A stretch of DNA of 64,000 bases, from the NCBI RefSeq assembly GCF_009720825.1, contig NZ_WNKY01000011.1:101444-165443 (forward strand), written 5' to 3'. The position numbers and the translations under genes are program-made. Shown here piece by piece: positions 1-9,201 of the stretch (position 1 is the first letter of the stretch; each line of letters starts with the position of its first letter). The notes under the pieces are model-generated. The model was not told the DNA's origin. It saw only the letters and a list, made by a program, of their open reading frames with translations, and searched no databases. This DNA comes from Duganella radicis (GTDB lineage: Bacteria > Pseudomonadota > Gammaproteobacteria > Burkholderiales > Burkholderiaceae_D).

Positions 1-1
1 G

Positions 2-3000
2 GCGGTGGGACTGATCATCTTCCTCACCGGCCTGCCGATCAGCTACTACGCCGCGCGCTACGGCGTCGACATGGATCTGCTGACGCGCGGCGCCGGCTTC
101 GGCTACATCGGCTCGACCATCTCGTCGTTCGTGTACGCCTCGTTCACCTTCATTCTGTTTGCGCTGGAAGCGGCCATCATGGCCTATGCGCTGGAGCTGT
201 ATTTCGGCCTGCCGCTATGGCTGGGCTACATGGTGAGCGCCCTGATCGTGGTGCCGCTGGTGACGCACGGCGTGACGCTGATCTCGCGCATCCAGATGGT
301 GACGCAGCCGGTCTGGCTGGTGCTGATGGCCCTGCCCTTCATCGCGATTTTCATCAAGCGCCCGGAACTGCCGGCGCAGCTGCTGGACTACGCCGGCAAG
401 GACGGCAGCCACGGCCACTTCAACGTGCTGATGTTCGGCGCGGCGACGGCGGTGGGCGTGGCCCTGATCACGCAGATCGGCGAGCAGGTCGACTTCCTGC
501 GCTTCATGCCGCAGCGGACGCGCGCCAATCGCCTGCGCTGGCACTTCGGCGTGCTGGCCGCCGGTCCCGGATGGATTTTGCTTGGCATCGCCAAGATGCT
601 GGGTGGCGCGCTGCTGGCGTGGCTGGCCATCAGCAGTGCCATGCCGCTGGCGCAGGCGGTGAATCCGACCCATATGTACCTGGCCGGTTTCGGCCTGGTG
701 TTCGGCCATCCGCAGATGGCGCTGGCGGCGACCGCGCTGCTGGTGGTGGTGTCGCAGGTGAAGATCAACATGACCAACGCCTACGCCGGCTCGCTGGCGT
801 GGTCCAACTTCTTCGCGCGCCTGACCCACAGCCATCCGGGCCGCGTGGTGTGGGCCGTGTTCAACGCGCTGATCGCGGTGCTGCTGATGGAACTCGATGT
901 GTTTCAGGCGCTGGATCAGGTGCTGGGCCTGTACTCCAACATCGCCATCTCCTGGATTACGGCGGTGGTGGCGGACCTCGTGATCAACAAGCCGCTGGGC
1001 CTGAGCCCCAAGGGCATCGAGTTCCGCCGCGCCTACCTGTACGACATCAACCCGGTCGGCGTGGGCGCCATGCTGCTGGCGTCCGCGCTATCGGTGGCCG
1101 CGTTCATGGGCATGTTCGGCGCGCAGGCGCAGGCCTTCTCCGCCTTCATCGCGCTGGCGACGGCGCTGGTGGCCTCGCCGCTGATCGCGCTGGCGACGCG
1201 CGGGCGCTACTACATCGCCCGCCCGGCCGCCGCGGTCCACAGCAAGACCTGCGTCATCTGCGAGAAGGAATACGAGTCGGAAGACATGGCGCACTGCCCG
1301 GCCTACCAGGGCTCGATCTGTTCCCTGTGCTGCTGCCTCGACGCCCGCTGCAACGACACCTGCAAGCCGCACGCGCGCGTGGCCGTGCAATGGCAGGAAG
1401 CCATGCGCGCGATCCTGCCGCAATCGCTGTGGCGCTACCTGAGCGGCGGGCTGGGACACTACCTGTTGCTGATGATCGTCACCGTGCTGTCGCTGGGCGC
1501 GCTGCTTGGGCTGATCTACTACCACGAGCAATCGGTGCTGCCGGATGCGGCGCTGCTGCCGCAGCTGCAACTGGTGTTCTTCAAAATCTTCGCGGCGCTG
1601 CTGCTGTTGAGCGGCATCGTCGCGTGGTGGCTGGTGCTGACCAGCGAAAGCCGGCGCGTGGCACAGGAAGAATCCAATCGCCAGACCGGCCTGCTGACGC
1701 GCGAGATCGAACTGCACCAGCAAACCGACGCCCAGCTCCAGCAGGCCAAGCAGGCCGCCGACCTGGCGAATCAGGCCAAGAGCCGCTATATCGCCGGCAT
1801 CAGCCACGAGATCCGGACACCGCTGAATTCCATCCTCGGCTACGCGCAGCTGCTGGATAACGACCCGGCGATTCCCGCGCATCGCCAGCAGGCCGTGCGC
1901 GTGATCCGCAACAGCGGCGAGCATTTGCTGTCGCTGATCGAAGGCACGCTCGATATCGCCCGCATCGAAAGCGGCAAGCTGCACTTCGACATGAAGGAGC
2001 TGGACTTCCCCGACTTCATCGGCCAGGTGGTGCGCATGTTCGAACTCCAGGCGGCCAACAAGGGCCTCAGCTTCCGCTACGAACTGACCGGCGCCCTGCC
2101 CCATTGCGTGCGCGCGGACCGCAAGCGGCTGGGGCAAATCCTGATCAACATCCTGGGCAACGCGGTCAAGTTCACCAGCCATGGCGGCATCGTCATGCGC
2201 TTGCAGTACGCGCGCGAGATGGCGTCGTTCGAGATCGAGGACACCGGTCCCGGTATCTTGCAGGAAGAGATAGACCACATCTTCGAACCCTTCTCGCGCG
2301 GCAGCGCCAGCGCGCACGCCAACGCCAGCGGCACCGGCCTTGGCCTGCCGATCGCGCGCATGCTGACGCAACTGATGGGCGGCGAACTCAAAGTCCGCAG
2401 CACACCGCGCGGCAGCGTGTTTCAGGTGCGGCTGTTCCTGCCCAGCGTGCACGCGCGCGATGGGCGTGGTGGCGGCGGCGCGGCAGGCGCCGCACACGCG
2501 GGCGGGCGCCGCGGCGAAGCGCCGCCGCAACGCACCGGCTATCGCGGCCCGCGCCGCCGCATCCTGGTGGTCGACAACGAGCGTGTGGACCGCGAGCTGC
2601 TGCTCAACATCCTGTCGCCGCTGGGCTTTGAAGTGGCGCAGGCCGAATCCGGCCTTGAGTGCCTGGACCTCTACGCCACCTTCAAGCCGGACCTGATCCT
2701 GATGGACCTCGCCATGCCCGGCATGGACGGCTGGGAAGCCAGCTACATCCTGCGCCGCCGCGAAATGTCGGTGACGCCGATCGCCATCGTCTCCGCCAAC
2801 GCATTCGACAAAGGCATGGAAAACCCGGCCGCCATCCGCGCCGAAGACTTCTTCATCAAGCCGGTGAACGTGAACGAGCTGCTGGACTGGATAGGCGCGC
2901 GCCTGTCGCTGGAATGGATCGCCCAGGCCACGCCGCCCGCGCCAGCCGCCGCCGCGCCGCCGGCCATGGTGTTCCCGCCGGACGACATCATGGATGCGCT

Positions 3001-3166
3001 GCGCGAACTGATACGCGTCGGTTACGTGCGCGGCATCCAGAAAAAGCTGGACGAGATCGAACCGCACTACCCGCAATTCAGCCACACCATGCGCAACTTT
3101 GCCGCCCGCTTCCAGTTGGACGCGATGGCCGACTTTGTGAAAGATAACAATGAACTTCAACAGTGA
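2..3166 (+). CDS. NCS1-type transporter / hybrid histidine kinase-receiver fusion, 5' partial
   Basis: The reading frame is open at the left edge, so the N-terminus is missing. Numbering from the codon at position 5, residues 1-400 are a multi-pass membrane region with the look of an NCS1 (purine/cytosine permease) transporter. A Cys-rich stretch with CVIC and CSLCCC follows at about 416-450, then two more membrane segments (about 480-550) and a coiled coil. The H-box ISHEIRTPLNSILGY lies near residue 600, followed by an ATPase domain with DTGPGI and GTGLGL. A receiver domain near 850-970 has its phospho-acceptor Asp in LILMDLAMPGMDG. A C-terminal helical tail completes about 1053 visible residues. 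The protein is probably a membrane sensor whose transporter-like part detects or carries a substrate. The stop overlaps the next gene by 17 bp, pointing to a paired regulator. The ligand is unknown. Confidence 0.85.
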   Translation, partial: AVGLIIFLTGLPISYYAARYGVDMDLLTRGAGFGYIGSTISSFVYASFTFILFALEAAIMAYALELYFGLPLWLGYMVSALIVVPLVTHGVTLISRIQMVTQPVWLVLMALPFIAIFIKRPELPAQLLDYAGKDGSHGHFNVLMFGAATAVGVALITQIGEQVDFLRFMPQRTRANRLRWHFGVLAAGPGWILLGIAKMLGGALLAWLAISSAMPLAQAVNPTHMYLAGFGLVFGHPQMALAATALLVVVSQVKINMTNAYAGSLAWSNFFARLTHSHPGRVVWAVFNALIAVLLMELDVFQALDQVLGLYSNIAISWITAVVADLVINKPLGLSPKGIEFRRAYLYDINPVGVGAMLLASALSVAAFMGMFGAQAQAFSAFIALATALVASPLIALATRGRYYIARPAAAVHSKTCVICEKEYESEDMAHCPAYQGSICSLCCCLDARCNDTCKPHARVAVQWQEAMRAILPQSLWRYLSGGLGHYLLLMIVTVLSLGALLGLIYYHEQSVLPDAALLPQLQLVFFKIFAALLLLSGIVAWWLVLTSESRRVAQEESNRQTGLLTREIELHQQTDAQLQQAKQAADLANQAKSRYIAGISHEIRTPLNSILGYAQLLDNDPAIPAHRQQAVRVIRNSGEHLLSLIEGTLDIARIESGKLHFDMKELDFPDFIGQVVRMFELQAANKGLSFRYELTGALPHCVRADRKRLGQILINILGNAVKFTSHGGIVMRLQYAREMASFEIEDTGPGILQEEIDHIFEPFSRGSASAHANASGTGLGLPIARMLTQLMGGELKVRSTPRGSVFQVRLFLPSVHARDGRGGGGAAGAAHAGGRRGEAPPQRTGYRGPRRRILVVDNERVDRELLLNILSPLGFEVAQAESGLECLDLYATFKPDLILMDLAMPGMDGWEASYILRRREMSVTPIAIVSANAFDKGMENPAAIRAEDFFIKPVNVNELLDWIGARLSLEWIAQATPPAPAAAAPPAMVFPPDDIMDALRELIRVGYVRGIQKKLDEIEPHYPQFSHTMRNFAARFQLDAMADFVKDNNELQQ

Positions 3167-4052
3167 ATCCAGCATTGTGCTGGTGGTGGACGACGTGCCG
3201 GAAAACCTCGCCGTGCTGCACGACGCGCTCGACGAATCCGGCTACACCGTGCTGGTGGCGAACAATGGCGAGGCGGCGCTGATCCGCGCCGCCGAAGCGC
3301 AGCCGCACATCATCCTGCTGGACGCCATCATGCCCGGCATGGACGGCTTTGACACCTGCCGCCATCTGAAAGCCAACCTCGCCACACGCCACATCCCGGT
3401 GGTCTTCATGACCGGCCTGACCGAAGCCGAACACGTGGTGGCGGCCTTCGACGCCGGCGGCAACGACTACGTCACCAAGCCGCTGCGCACCAGCGAAGTG
3501 CTGGCCCGCATCGCCTCGCACATGCAAACCGCGCGCCTGATGGACCAGGCCCGCACCGCGCTCGACGCCTTCGGCAACGCCGTCATCGCCATGACGCCAC
3601 GCGACGGCAAAATCGTCTGGCAAACGCCATTGGCACGCACGCTGATGCAAGGCTACGCGGCCGACGCCGAACTGCCTTCGTGGTTGCAAGCGACGCAGGA
3701 AGCGCACGGCAAGGGCCAGTCGCATCCGCCACTGACGCTGGTGCGCGGCGCCCGCCGGCTGATCTTCTCTGCGGCGGAATTCAGCGAGAACGAACAATGG
3801 ATGATCGTGCTGCGCGAGGAATCGGACGCCGCCCAGATCGAAAAGCTGATGGCCTCCTTCAAACTGACGCAGCGCGAATCCGAGGTGCTGAACTGGGTCA
3901 TCAAGGGCAAGACCAACCGCGACATCGGCGACATCCTCGGCACCAGCCCGCGCACCGTCAACAAGCACCTGGAACACGTGTTCGTGAAGTTGGGCGTGGA
4001 GACGCGCACCTCGGCAGCCTCCGTCGCGTTGGCCAAAATGGAGCGTTCCTGA
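3150..4052 (+). CDS. response regulator, receiver plus LuxR-type HTH
   Basis: The protein has 300 residues. An N-terminal receiver domain (about 8-125) has the acidic pair at VVDD, the phospho-acceptor Asp58 in LLDAIMPGMDG and the conserved Lys in YVTKPL. The middle portion (130-225) is not a domain I recognise; it may be a degenerate PAS-like linker. A C-terminal LuxR/GerE helix-turn-helix spans about 234-290, with RESEVL and TVNKHLEHVFVKLGV. The start lies inside the end of the hybrid kinase gene, so translational coupling and a cognate kinase-regulator pair are likely. The regulated genes are not evident from the sequence. Confidence 0.9.
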   Translation: MNFNSESSIVLVVDDVPENLAVLHDALDESGYTVLVANNGEAALIRAAEAQPHIILLDAIMPGMDGFDTCRHLKANLATRHIPVVFMTGLTEAEHVVAAFDAGGNDYVTKPLRTSEVLARIASHMQTARLMDQARTALDAFGNAVIAMTPRDGKIVWQTPLARTLMQGYAADAELPSWLQATQEAHGKGQSHPPLTLVRGARRLIFSAAEFSENEQWMIVLREESDAAQIEKLMASFKLTQRESEVLNWVIKGKTNRDIGDILGTSPRTVNKHLEHVFVKLGVETRTSAASVALAKMERS

Positions 4053-4076
4053 GCGATTTGTCATACACTGGGTCAT

Positions 4077-5351
4077 ATGGCAAATATGACCAAAGAAGAT
4101 GAACTGAAACGCTCGAAGCTGCTGGCACTGTCGCTGCTGGCCGGCGCCTGCGCGGTTTTTCTGGCCACCTCCTTCATGCAGCGCGGCTTCTGGACCGACG
4201 GCCTGCGCGCCGTGTCGGAGGCTGCCATGGTCGGCGCGCTGGCCGACTGGTTTGCCGTGGTGGCGCTGTTCCGCAAAGTGCCGATACCGTTCGTCTCGCG
4301 CCACACCGCCATCATCCCGAACAATAAGGACCGCATCGCCGACAACCTGGCCGGCTTCGTGGAAGAGAAATTCCTCAAGCCGGAATCGCTGGCCGCCGTC
4401 ATCCTGAAAACCGATCCCGCCACCAACGTGGCCGAATGGCTGAAGGAGCCGGCCAACCGCGCCTACCTCGCCACGCATCTGGCCAAACTGGTCCCCGAAA
4501 TTCTTGCCACCGCCGATGACGCCCGCATCCAGCAACTGTTGAAAGACGCGCTGCACGCCGCCATCGGCAAACTGGATATGGCGCCGTCGCTGGGCACCGT
4601 GATCGCCAGCCTGACGCGCGAAGGCCGCCATCAGGAACTGCTGGACGACGGCATGCGCGCACTGATCGGCATCCTGAACCGCCCCACCACGCGCCAGTTG
4701 ATGGCCGAACTGATTACCTCCTGGCTCAAGCGCGAACACGCGGCCATGGAACTGGTGCTGCCGACCGAATGGATCAGCGAAAACGGCGCCGTGATGATCG
4801 CCAATACGCTCAACAACATCATGGAAAACGTCGCCGCCGACAAAGACCACAAACTGCGCGTGCGCTTCGACGACATGGTGCAGCGCTTCGTGGTGCGGCT
4901 GCAAACCGATCCCGCCTTCATCGCCAAGGGCGAGGACTTCAAGCGCTACCTGCGCGACAGCGCAACCTTCAACCGCTACACGCAAGACATATGGACCAGC
5001 GTGCGCGACTGGATACGCGCCGACATCGCAGCCGAAGACTCTCGCCTGAATGCAGGCGTGATGCAAGCCGGCGCGTGGCTGAGCGAGGAACTGCTGTCCC
5101 ACCCCGACATGCGCGCCTCCCTCAACCAGCATCTGGCCGGCATGGCCCGCACACTGGCGCCAGCCTTCTCCAGCTTCCTGACGCGCCACATCAGCGACAC
5201 CGTCAAAGCCTGGGACAACAAAGACATGTCGCGCCAGATCGAACTCAATATCGGCAAGGACCTGCAATTCATCCGCGTCAACGGCACGCTGGTGGGGGCC
5301 ATGATAGGCCTGCTGTTGTATCTGCTCAGCACTGCGGTCAGCCTGCTGTAA
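4077..5351 (+). CDS. DUF445 family membrane protein
   Basis: The protein has 424 residues. A membrane segment lies near the N-terminus (about 15-35) and a second hydrophobic helix at the extreme C-terminus (about 400-422), with a long, mostly helical, soluble part between them. The segment AAMVGALADWFAVVALFRKVPIP is typical of the DUF445/YjiN family; the function of that family is not established. Two possible ATG starts lie 9 bp apart (4077 and 4086); the upstream one is used here and neither has a strong ribosome binding site. It is 24 bp behind the response regulator and may share its transcript. The 3' end overlaps the oncoming oxidase gene by 14 bp. Confidence 0.8.
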   Translation: MANMTKEDELKRSKLLALSLLAGACAVFLATSFMQRGFWTDGLRAVSEAAMVGALADWFAVVALFRKVPIPFVSRHTAIIPNNKDRIADNLAGFVEEKFLKPESLAAVILKTDPATNVAEWLKEPANRAYLATHLAKLVPEILATADDARIQQLLKDALHAAIGKLDMAPSLGTVIASLTREGRHQELLDDGMRALIGILNRPTTRQLMAELITSWLKREHAAMELVLPTEWISENGAVMIANTLNNIMENVAADKDHKLRVRFDDMVQRFVVRLQTDPAFIAKGEDFKRYLRDSATFNRYTQDIWTSVRDWIRADIAAEDSRLNAGVMQAGAWLSEELLSHPDMRASLNQHLAGMARTLAPAFSSFLTRHISDTVKAWDNKDMSRQIELNIGKDLQFIRVNGTLVGAMIGLLLYLLSTAVSLL

Positions 5352-7833
5352 TGCGGATGGCGGCTGCCAGGCACCAGGCTTGCAGCGTGGTGTAGTGCCA
5401 TATCAGCGTGCAGTTGTCCAGCGTGGCGCGGTTCACGGCAGTTAGCCGGCCGCACCAGGAGCGCATCCACAGGTAGGCCGCGAGTATCGCCAGCAGCACC
5501 GCATGCAGGCCTTGATAGGACAGCATCACCGCCACCGACGCCGCCCAGGCCGTGCTGGCGGGATCAAGGCGGGTCGCGATCCAGCTACCGATATCCAGCG
5601 CCACGCCCGCCAGCATGCAGCACAGTGCCAGCAGGAAGGCCAGCCGCTGCCGCCCATGCGCCGCTTGCCGCCGCGCCCATGCCATCAGCAGTGATCCCGC
5701 CAGCAGCAGGCCGCAGGCCGACCAGCTCCACCCGGCCGCCGGCAAGGCCGCACCGGGCGGCGGACAAATGTCCAGCCGCATCGCGGTGTGAATATGCGTA
5801 AAAACGAAGGAGGCAAACACGGTGCCGTCCACCACCAGCATGATGACGGTCGCCCACAGCGAATGCGAGGCCAGTCCGGTGGCGCCGACTAGCAGCGTCA
5901 CGCCGTCCGCCACCTGCGCGCTGCGCATTTCGGGCAGTCCCGGCAGGCTGTCCGATTGCCACATCCATGCCAGCACGGAAGCGATCGCGATCATCCCGCA
6001 TACCCAGGCGATCACTGTCAGCTGCACCGTCAGCAGCAGGAAGAAGCCTGCCGTGCCCAATGCGGCCGCCAGTGGCCACCAACTGTCGCCGGGCAGCACT
6101 TGCAGATACAGCGGCCTGGCCCGCACCGGGCTGGTGACGATGGTCTCGCGCCGGCCGGTGGCGGTGCCGGGCAGCCAGTGCGCACCGGCATGCACCTCTT
6201 CCACCAGGCGCGGATTGTCCCACAGCGGTTCCAGCGACCGCACGTCGGGAATGCTACGCGTCGCATGGTCCTCGGCCGGTATCCATTCCAGCGTGCCGGC
6301 CTGCCACGGATTGCCATGATCGCGCTGCGGCCTGCGCAGCGTGCGCGCGGCGTCGCAGATGAACAGCAGCACGCCAAGCGCGAATATCAGCGCGCCAATG
6401 CTGGACGCCAGATTAAACGCATTCCAGCCCATCTCCGGCGCGTAGGTGTAGACGCGGCGCGGCATGCCGAGCAAGCCGCTGATGTGCATCGGGAAAAAGG
6501 CCAGGTTCATGCCGATGAACATCAGGCCAAACACCCAGCGCGCCAGCGCTTCCGAGAGCCGGTGCCCATTCACCAGCGGCAGCCAGTAATACAGGGCGCC
6601 GAACATGGGAAATACCAGTCCGCCAATCAGCACATAATGCAGGTGGGCGACGATGAAATAGCTGTCATGTGCCTGCCAGTCGAACGGCAGCACGGCCACC
6701 ATCACGCCGGTCAGTCCACCCAGCACGAAGATGAACAGGAAGCCCAGCACGAACAGCGTCGGCGCGTTGAGGCGCGCCCGGCCGCGCCACAAGGTCGCTA
6801 TCCAGGCGAACACTTGCAGCGCGGTCGGTATCGCCACGATCATGCTGGCGGCCGACACCAGCGTGGACGACCACAGGCTGAGGCCCGCGGTGAACATGTG
6901 GTGCGCCCACAGGGCAAAGCTGATGACGCCCACCGCGCCCAGTGCGATCACCACGGCACGGTAACCGACCAGCCGCGCGCCGACCAGCGCCGGCAGCATC
7001 ATCGATACCATGCCGGCCGCCGGCAGGAAGATGATGTAGACCTCGGGGTGGCCGAAGAACCAGAACAGGTGCTGCCACAAGACTGGATCACCGCCGCGCG
7101 CCGGAATGAAGAACGGCCAGTCGTAGGCCCTTTCCAGCTCCAGCAGCGTGGTGCCGGCGATAATGGCCGGGAAGGCGAATACGATCATCAACGCGATCAC
7201 CAGCATGGCCCACGCGTACACCGGCATCCGGCTCAGCGTCATGCCCGGCGCGCGCGTGAACAGGATGCCGACGATCAGTTCAATCGCGCCGGCAATCGCG
7301 GAGATTTCGATAAAGCCTATGCCCAGCAGCCAGAAGTCGGCGTTGATGCCAGGCGAATGCTCCTTGCCGGTCAACGGCGGATACATGAACCAACCGCCGT
7401 CTGGCGCCAGTCCGGCGAATATGCTGAGGAAGAAGCCGATCCCGCCGGCCGCATAGGCCCAGTAGGCATAGGCGGACAGACGCGGGAACGGCAAGTCGCG
7501 CGCGCCGAGCATGGCCGGCAGCAGGAACACGGAGATGGCTTCCACGATGGGTATCGCGAACAGGAACATCATCACCGTGCCGTGCATGGTGAACACCTGG
7601 TTGTAGACGCCTGCGCTGAGGAAGCCGTTGTCCGGCACGGCCAGCTGCACGCGGATCAGCAGGCCAAGTATGCCGGCCAATACAAAGAACAGCAGCGCCG
7701 TGCCGATGTACAGCAGGCCGATGGTGGAATTGTTGACGGTGGTGAGAAAGCGCCATCCGCGCGGCGTGCGCCAGACGCGGGCCAGTTCTTCCAGTTCGCC
7801 GTCCGGGCGTGGCAGGGAGCTGGGTGTGGTCAT
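5338..7833 (-). CDS. ctaD: cytochrome c oxidase subunit I/III fusion
   Basis: The protein has 831 residues. The first 530 or so are the heme-copper oxidase subunit I. It has the low-spin heme His84 in MHGTVMMF, the CuB/Tyr motif GHPEVY (His262), the CuB pair His311-His312 in AHHMF, and His397/His399 in HLHYVL for the high-spin and low-spin hemes. From about residue 600 a second set of membrane helices resembles subunit III, so the gene is a I+III fusion as in caa3 and CoxN-type oxidases. The ATG at 7833 is preferred over an upstream in-frame start because it overlaps the subunit II stop by 4 bp (ATGA) and gives the usual N-terminus. It reduces O2 with electrons from cytochrome c while pumping protons. 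Confidence 0.92.
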   Translation of the reverse strand: MTTPSSLPRPDGELEELARVWRTPRGWRFLTTVNNSTIGLLYIGTALLFFVLAGILGLLIRVQLAVPDNGFLSAGVYNQVFTMHGTVMMFLFAIPIVEAISVFLLPAMLGARDLPFPRLSAYAYWAYAAGGIGFFLSIFAGLAPDGGWFMYPPLTGKEHSPGINADFWLLGIGFIEISAIAGAIELIVGILFTRAPGMTLSRMPVYAWAMLVIALMIVFAFPAIIAGTTLLELERAYDWPFFIPARGGDPVLWQHLFWFFGHPEVYIIFLPAAGMVSMMLPALVGARLVGYRAVVIALGAVGVISFALWAHHMFTAGLSLWSSTLVSAASMIVAIPTALQVFAWIATLWRGRARLNAPTLFVLGFLFIFVLGGLTGVMVAVLPFDWQAHDSYFIVAHLHYVLIGGLVFPMFGALYYWLPLVNGHRLSEALARWVFGLMFIGMNLAFFPMHISGLLGMPRRVYTYAPEMGWNAFNLASSIGALIFALGVLLFICDAARTLRRPQRDHGNPWQAGTLEWIPAEDHATRSIPDVRSLEPLWDNPRLVEEVHAGAHWLPGTATGRRETIVTSPVRARPLYLQVLPGDSWWPLAAALGTAGFFLLLTVQLTVIAWVCGMIAIASVLAWMWQSDSLPGLPEMRSAQVADGVTLLVGATGLASHSLWATVIMLVVDGTVFASFVFTHIHTAMRLDICPPPGAALPAAGWSWSACGLLLAGSLLMAWARRQAAHGRQRLAFLLALCCMLAGVALDIGSWIATRLDPASTAWAASVAVMLSYQGLHAVLLAILAAYLWMRSWCGRLTAVNRATLDNCTLIWHYTTLQAWCLAAAIRITAG

Positions 7834-8765
7834 TTCAATTGCTCCAGATAAGCCGCCAGCGCATGCAGGTCCGCGCGTGAAAGGTCGGCGCTGGCCGGCA
7901 TGCGCACGCCGGGCTTGATGGCGTGCGGATCGGCGATCCATGCCTCCAGCGCGCCACGCTCATTGCGCCGCGCGCCGGCGGCGAGATACAGGCGGCTGCC
8001 CACATGCGTCAGGTCCGGTCCCAACCCGCCTTGCACACCGGCGCTTCCACGGATGGTGTGACAGGCGGCGCAACGCTGTTGCTCGAACACCCGCCGGCCC
8101 GTCGCGGCCAGGCTGTCCGACGCAGGCGGCGGGCTGGCCGGCCTGGCTTGCAGCGCCAGCCAGGCCGCGAATTCCGGCCCGCTCTGCGCCACAACGTGCA
8201 ACGCCATCTGCGCATGCTGCTGGCCGCAATACTCCGCGCATTGCGCCCGATACACGCCGGCGCGATCGGCCTGTAGGGTCATGCCATGCAAGCGGCCCGG
8301 CACCATGTCCACCTTGCCCGCCAGCGCCGGCACCCAGAAGCTGTGGATCACGTCCGCGCTGCTCAAGCCCAGGTACACCGGCTGTCCCACCGGAATCCGT
8401 ACCTCGTTGGCCAACACGATATCCGGCCCCCCTGCCGGATCGGTGTAACGCACCTCCCACCACCACATCCGTGCCACCACCGCGATCTTCACCGCATGCC
8501 GCGACGATGGCATGCTCAGTTGCGCGCCGCGCAGGGTCGAAAACGCCAGCAGCGCGGACAGCACCAGCACTGGCAAGGCAATGCCGCCGCCCCACAGCCA
8601 CCAGCGCGCATGCACCACGCGCCGGCCACGCAACCCCATCACGCACAACACCATCACCCCGGCAAAAATCAGCACCGCGCCGCCGGCCATCACCCACGCC
8701 AGTTGCGCGATCGTTTCCGCGTCCGGCCCGGCGGGGTGCAGCACCGATTGCTGATGGTCCGTCAT
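7830..8765 (-). CDS. ctaC: cytochrome c oxidase subunit II fused to cytochrome c
   Basis: The protein has 311 residues. Two membrane helices occupy about 20-75. A CuA cupredoxin domain follows, with ligands His141, Cys176 and Cys180 in CAEYCGQQHAQM. A C-terminal cytochrome c domain has CAACH at 232-236 and a probable Met ligand in GVRMPAS. This layout defines a caa3-type oxidase, in which electrons reach CuA through the fused cytochrome. The start chosen is the ATG at 8765, which overlaps the stop of the upstream cytochrome gene by 4 bp. A longer frame extends upstream but lacks the hydrophobic pattern expected of subunit II. Confidence 0.92.
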   Translation of the reverse strand: MTDHQQSVLHPAGPDAETIAQLAWVMAGGAVLIFAGVMVLCVMGLRGRRVVHARWWLWGGGIALPVLVLSALLAFSTLRGAQLSMPSSRHAVKIAVVARMWWWEVRYTDPAGGPDIVLANEVRIPVGQPVYLGLSSADVIHSFWVPALAGKVDMVPGRLHGMTLQADRAGVYRAQCAEYCGQQHAQMALHVVAQSGPEFAAWLALQARPASPPPASDSLAATGRRVFEQQRCAACHTIRGSAGVQGGLGPDLTHVGSRLYLAAGARRNERGALEAWIADPHAIKPGVRMPASADLSRADLHALAAYLEQLK

Positions 8766-9121
8766 GGCAGCGCGTACAGATAAGCCGCGATGTCGCGCGC
8801 ATCTTGCGCCGACACGCCCATCGCCGGCATCGCGGTGCCGGGCCTCATGGCCGGCGGATCGACCAGCCAGCGCTCCAGCGTTTCCGGCGTATTCGGCAGG
8901 TTGCCGGCGATGTAGCTGCGCCGGCCAAAGCTGTCTAGCGGCGGCCCGGCCTGGCCGCGCGCCGACGCCACACCGGCGATCTGGTGGCACGATCCGCACT
9001 GGTACTGCGCCAGCAACGATTGTCCGCGCTGCGCGTCACCGCCCGCCACGCGCGCAGGCGCAGGGCCGCCGCTGTCGCACGCGACCAGCCATGCCAACGG
9101 TAGGAGGAAAAGGATGCGCAC
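8762..9121 (-). CDS. monoheme cytochrome c lipoprotein of the oxidase operon
   Basis: From the GTG at 9121 the product is 119 residues. The N-terminus VRILFLLPLAWLVAC is a short lipoprotein signal with a lipobox Cys. One heme site, CGSCH, and a distal Met in MPAMGV indicate class I cytochrome c. The frame is open back to 9169, but the extra residues precede the signal peptide, so the GTG is preferred. It is the first gene of the ctaC-ctaD operon and probably passes electrons to the oxidase at the periplasmic face. Its heme domain closely resembles the second heme domain of the divergent diheme cytochrome. Confidence 0.8.
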   Translation of the reverse strand: MRILFLLPLAWLVACDSGGPAPARVAGGDAQRGQSLLAQYQCGSCHQIAGVASARGQAGPPLDSFGRRSYIAGNLPNTPETLERWLVDPPAMRPGTAMPAMGVSAQDARDIAAYLYALP

Positions 9122-9201
9122 GATTGGAACCCGCCTTAGCCTGTGGTCTCGATATACTATAAGAATCACAATATGATTGTCGCTTCAATAGGACGCAGGT
9201 G
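9122..9201. promoter_or_regulatory. divergent promoter region between the two cytochrome operons
   Basis: An 80-bp AT-richer gap lies between oppositely oriented genes. It contains TATACTATA (9153-9161), which offers a -10-like hexamer on both strands: TATACT forward and TATAGT reverse. No convincing -35 was found for either. A good ribosome binding site (AGGACGCAGG) sits just before the rightward start. The region probably holds both promoters; the exact starts are not determined. Confidence 0.4.

Noticed and set aside
3078..5267. A 729-codon open frame on the minus strand
   Set aside because: It lies antisense to the response regulator and DUF445 genes, both with recognisable families; composition is rich in His, Gln, Arg and Val as in other shadows.
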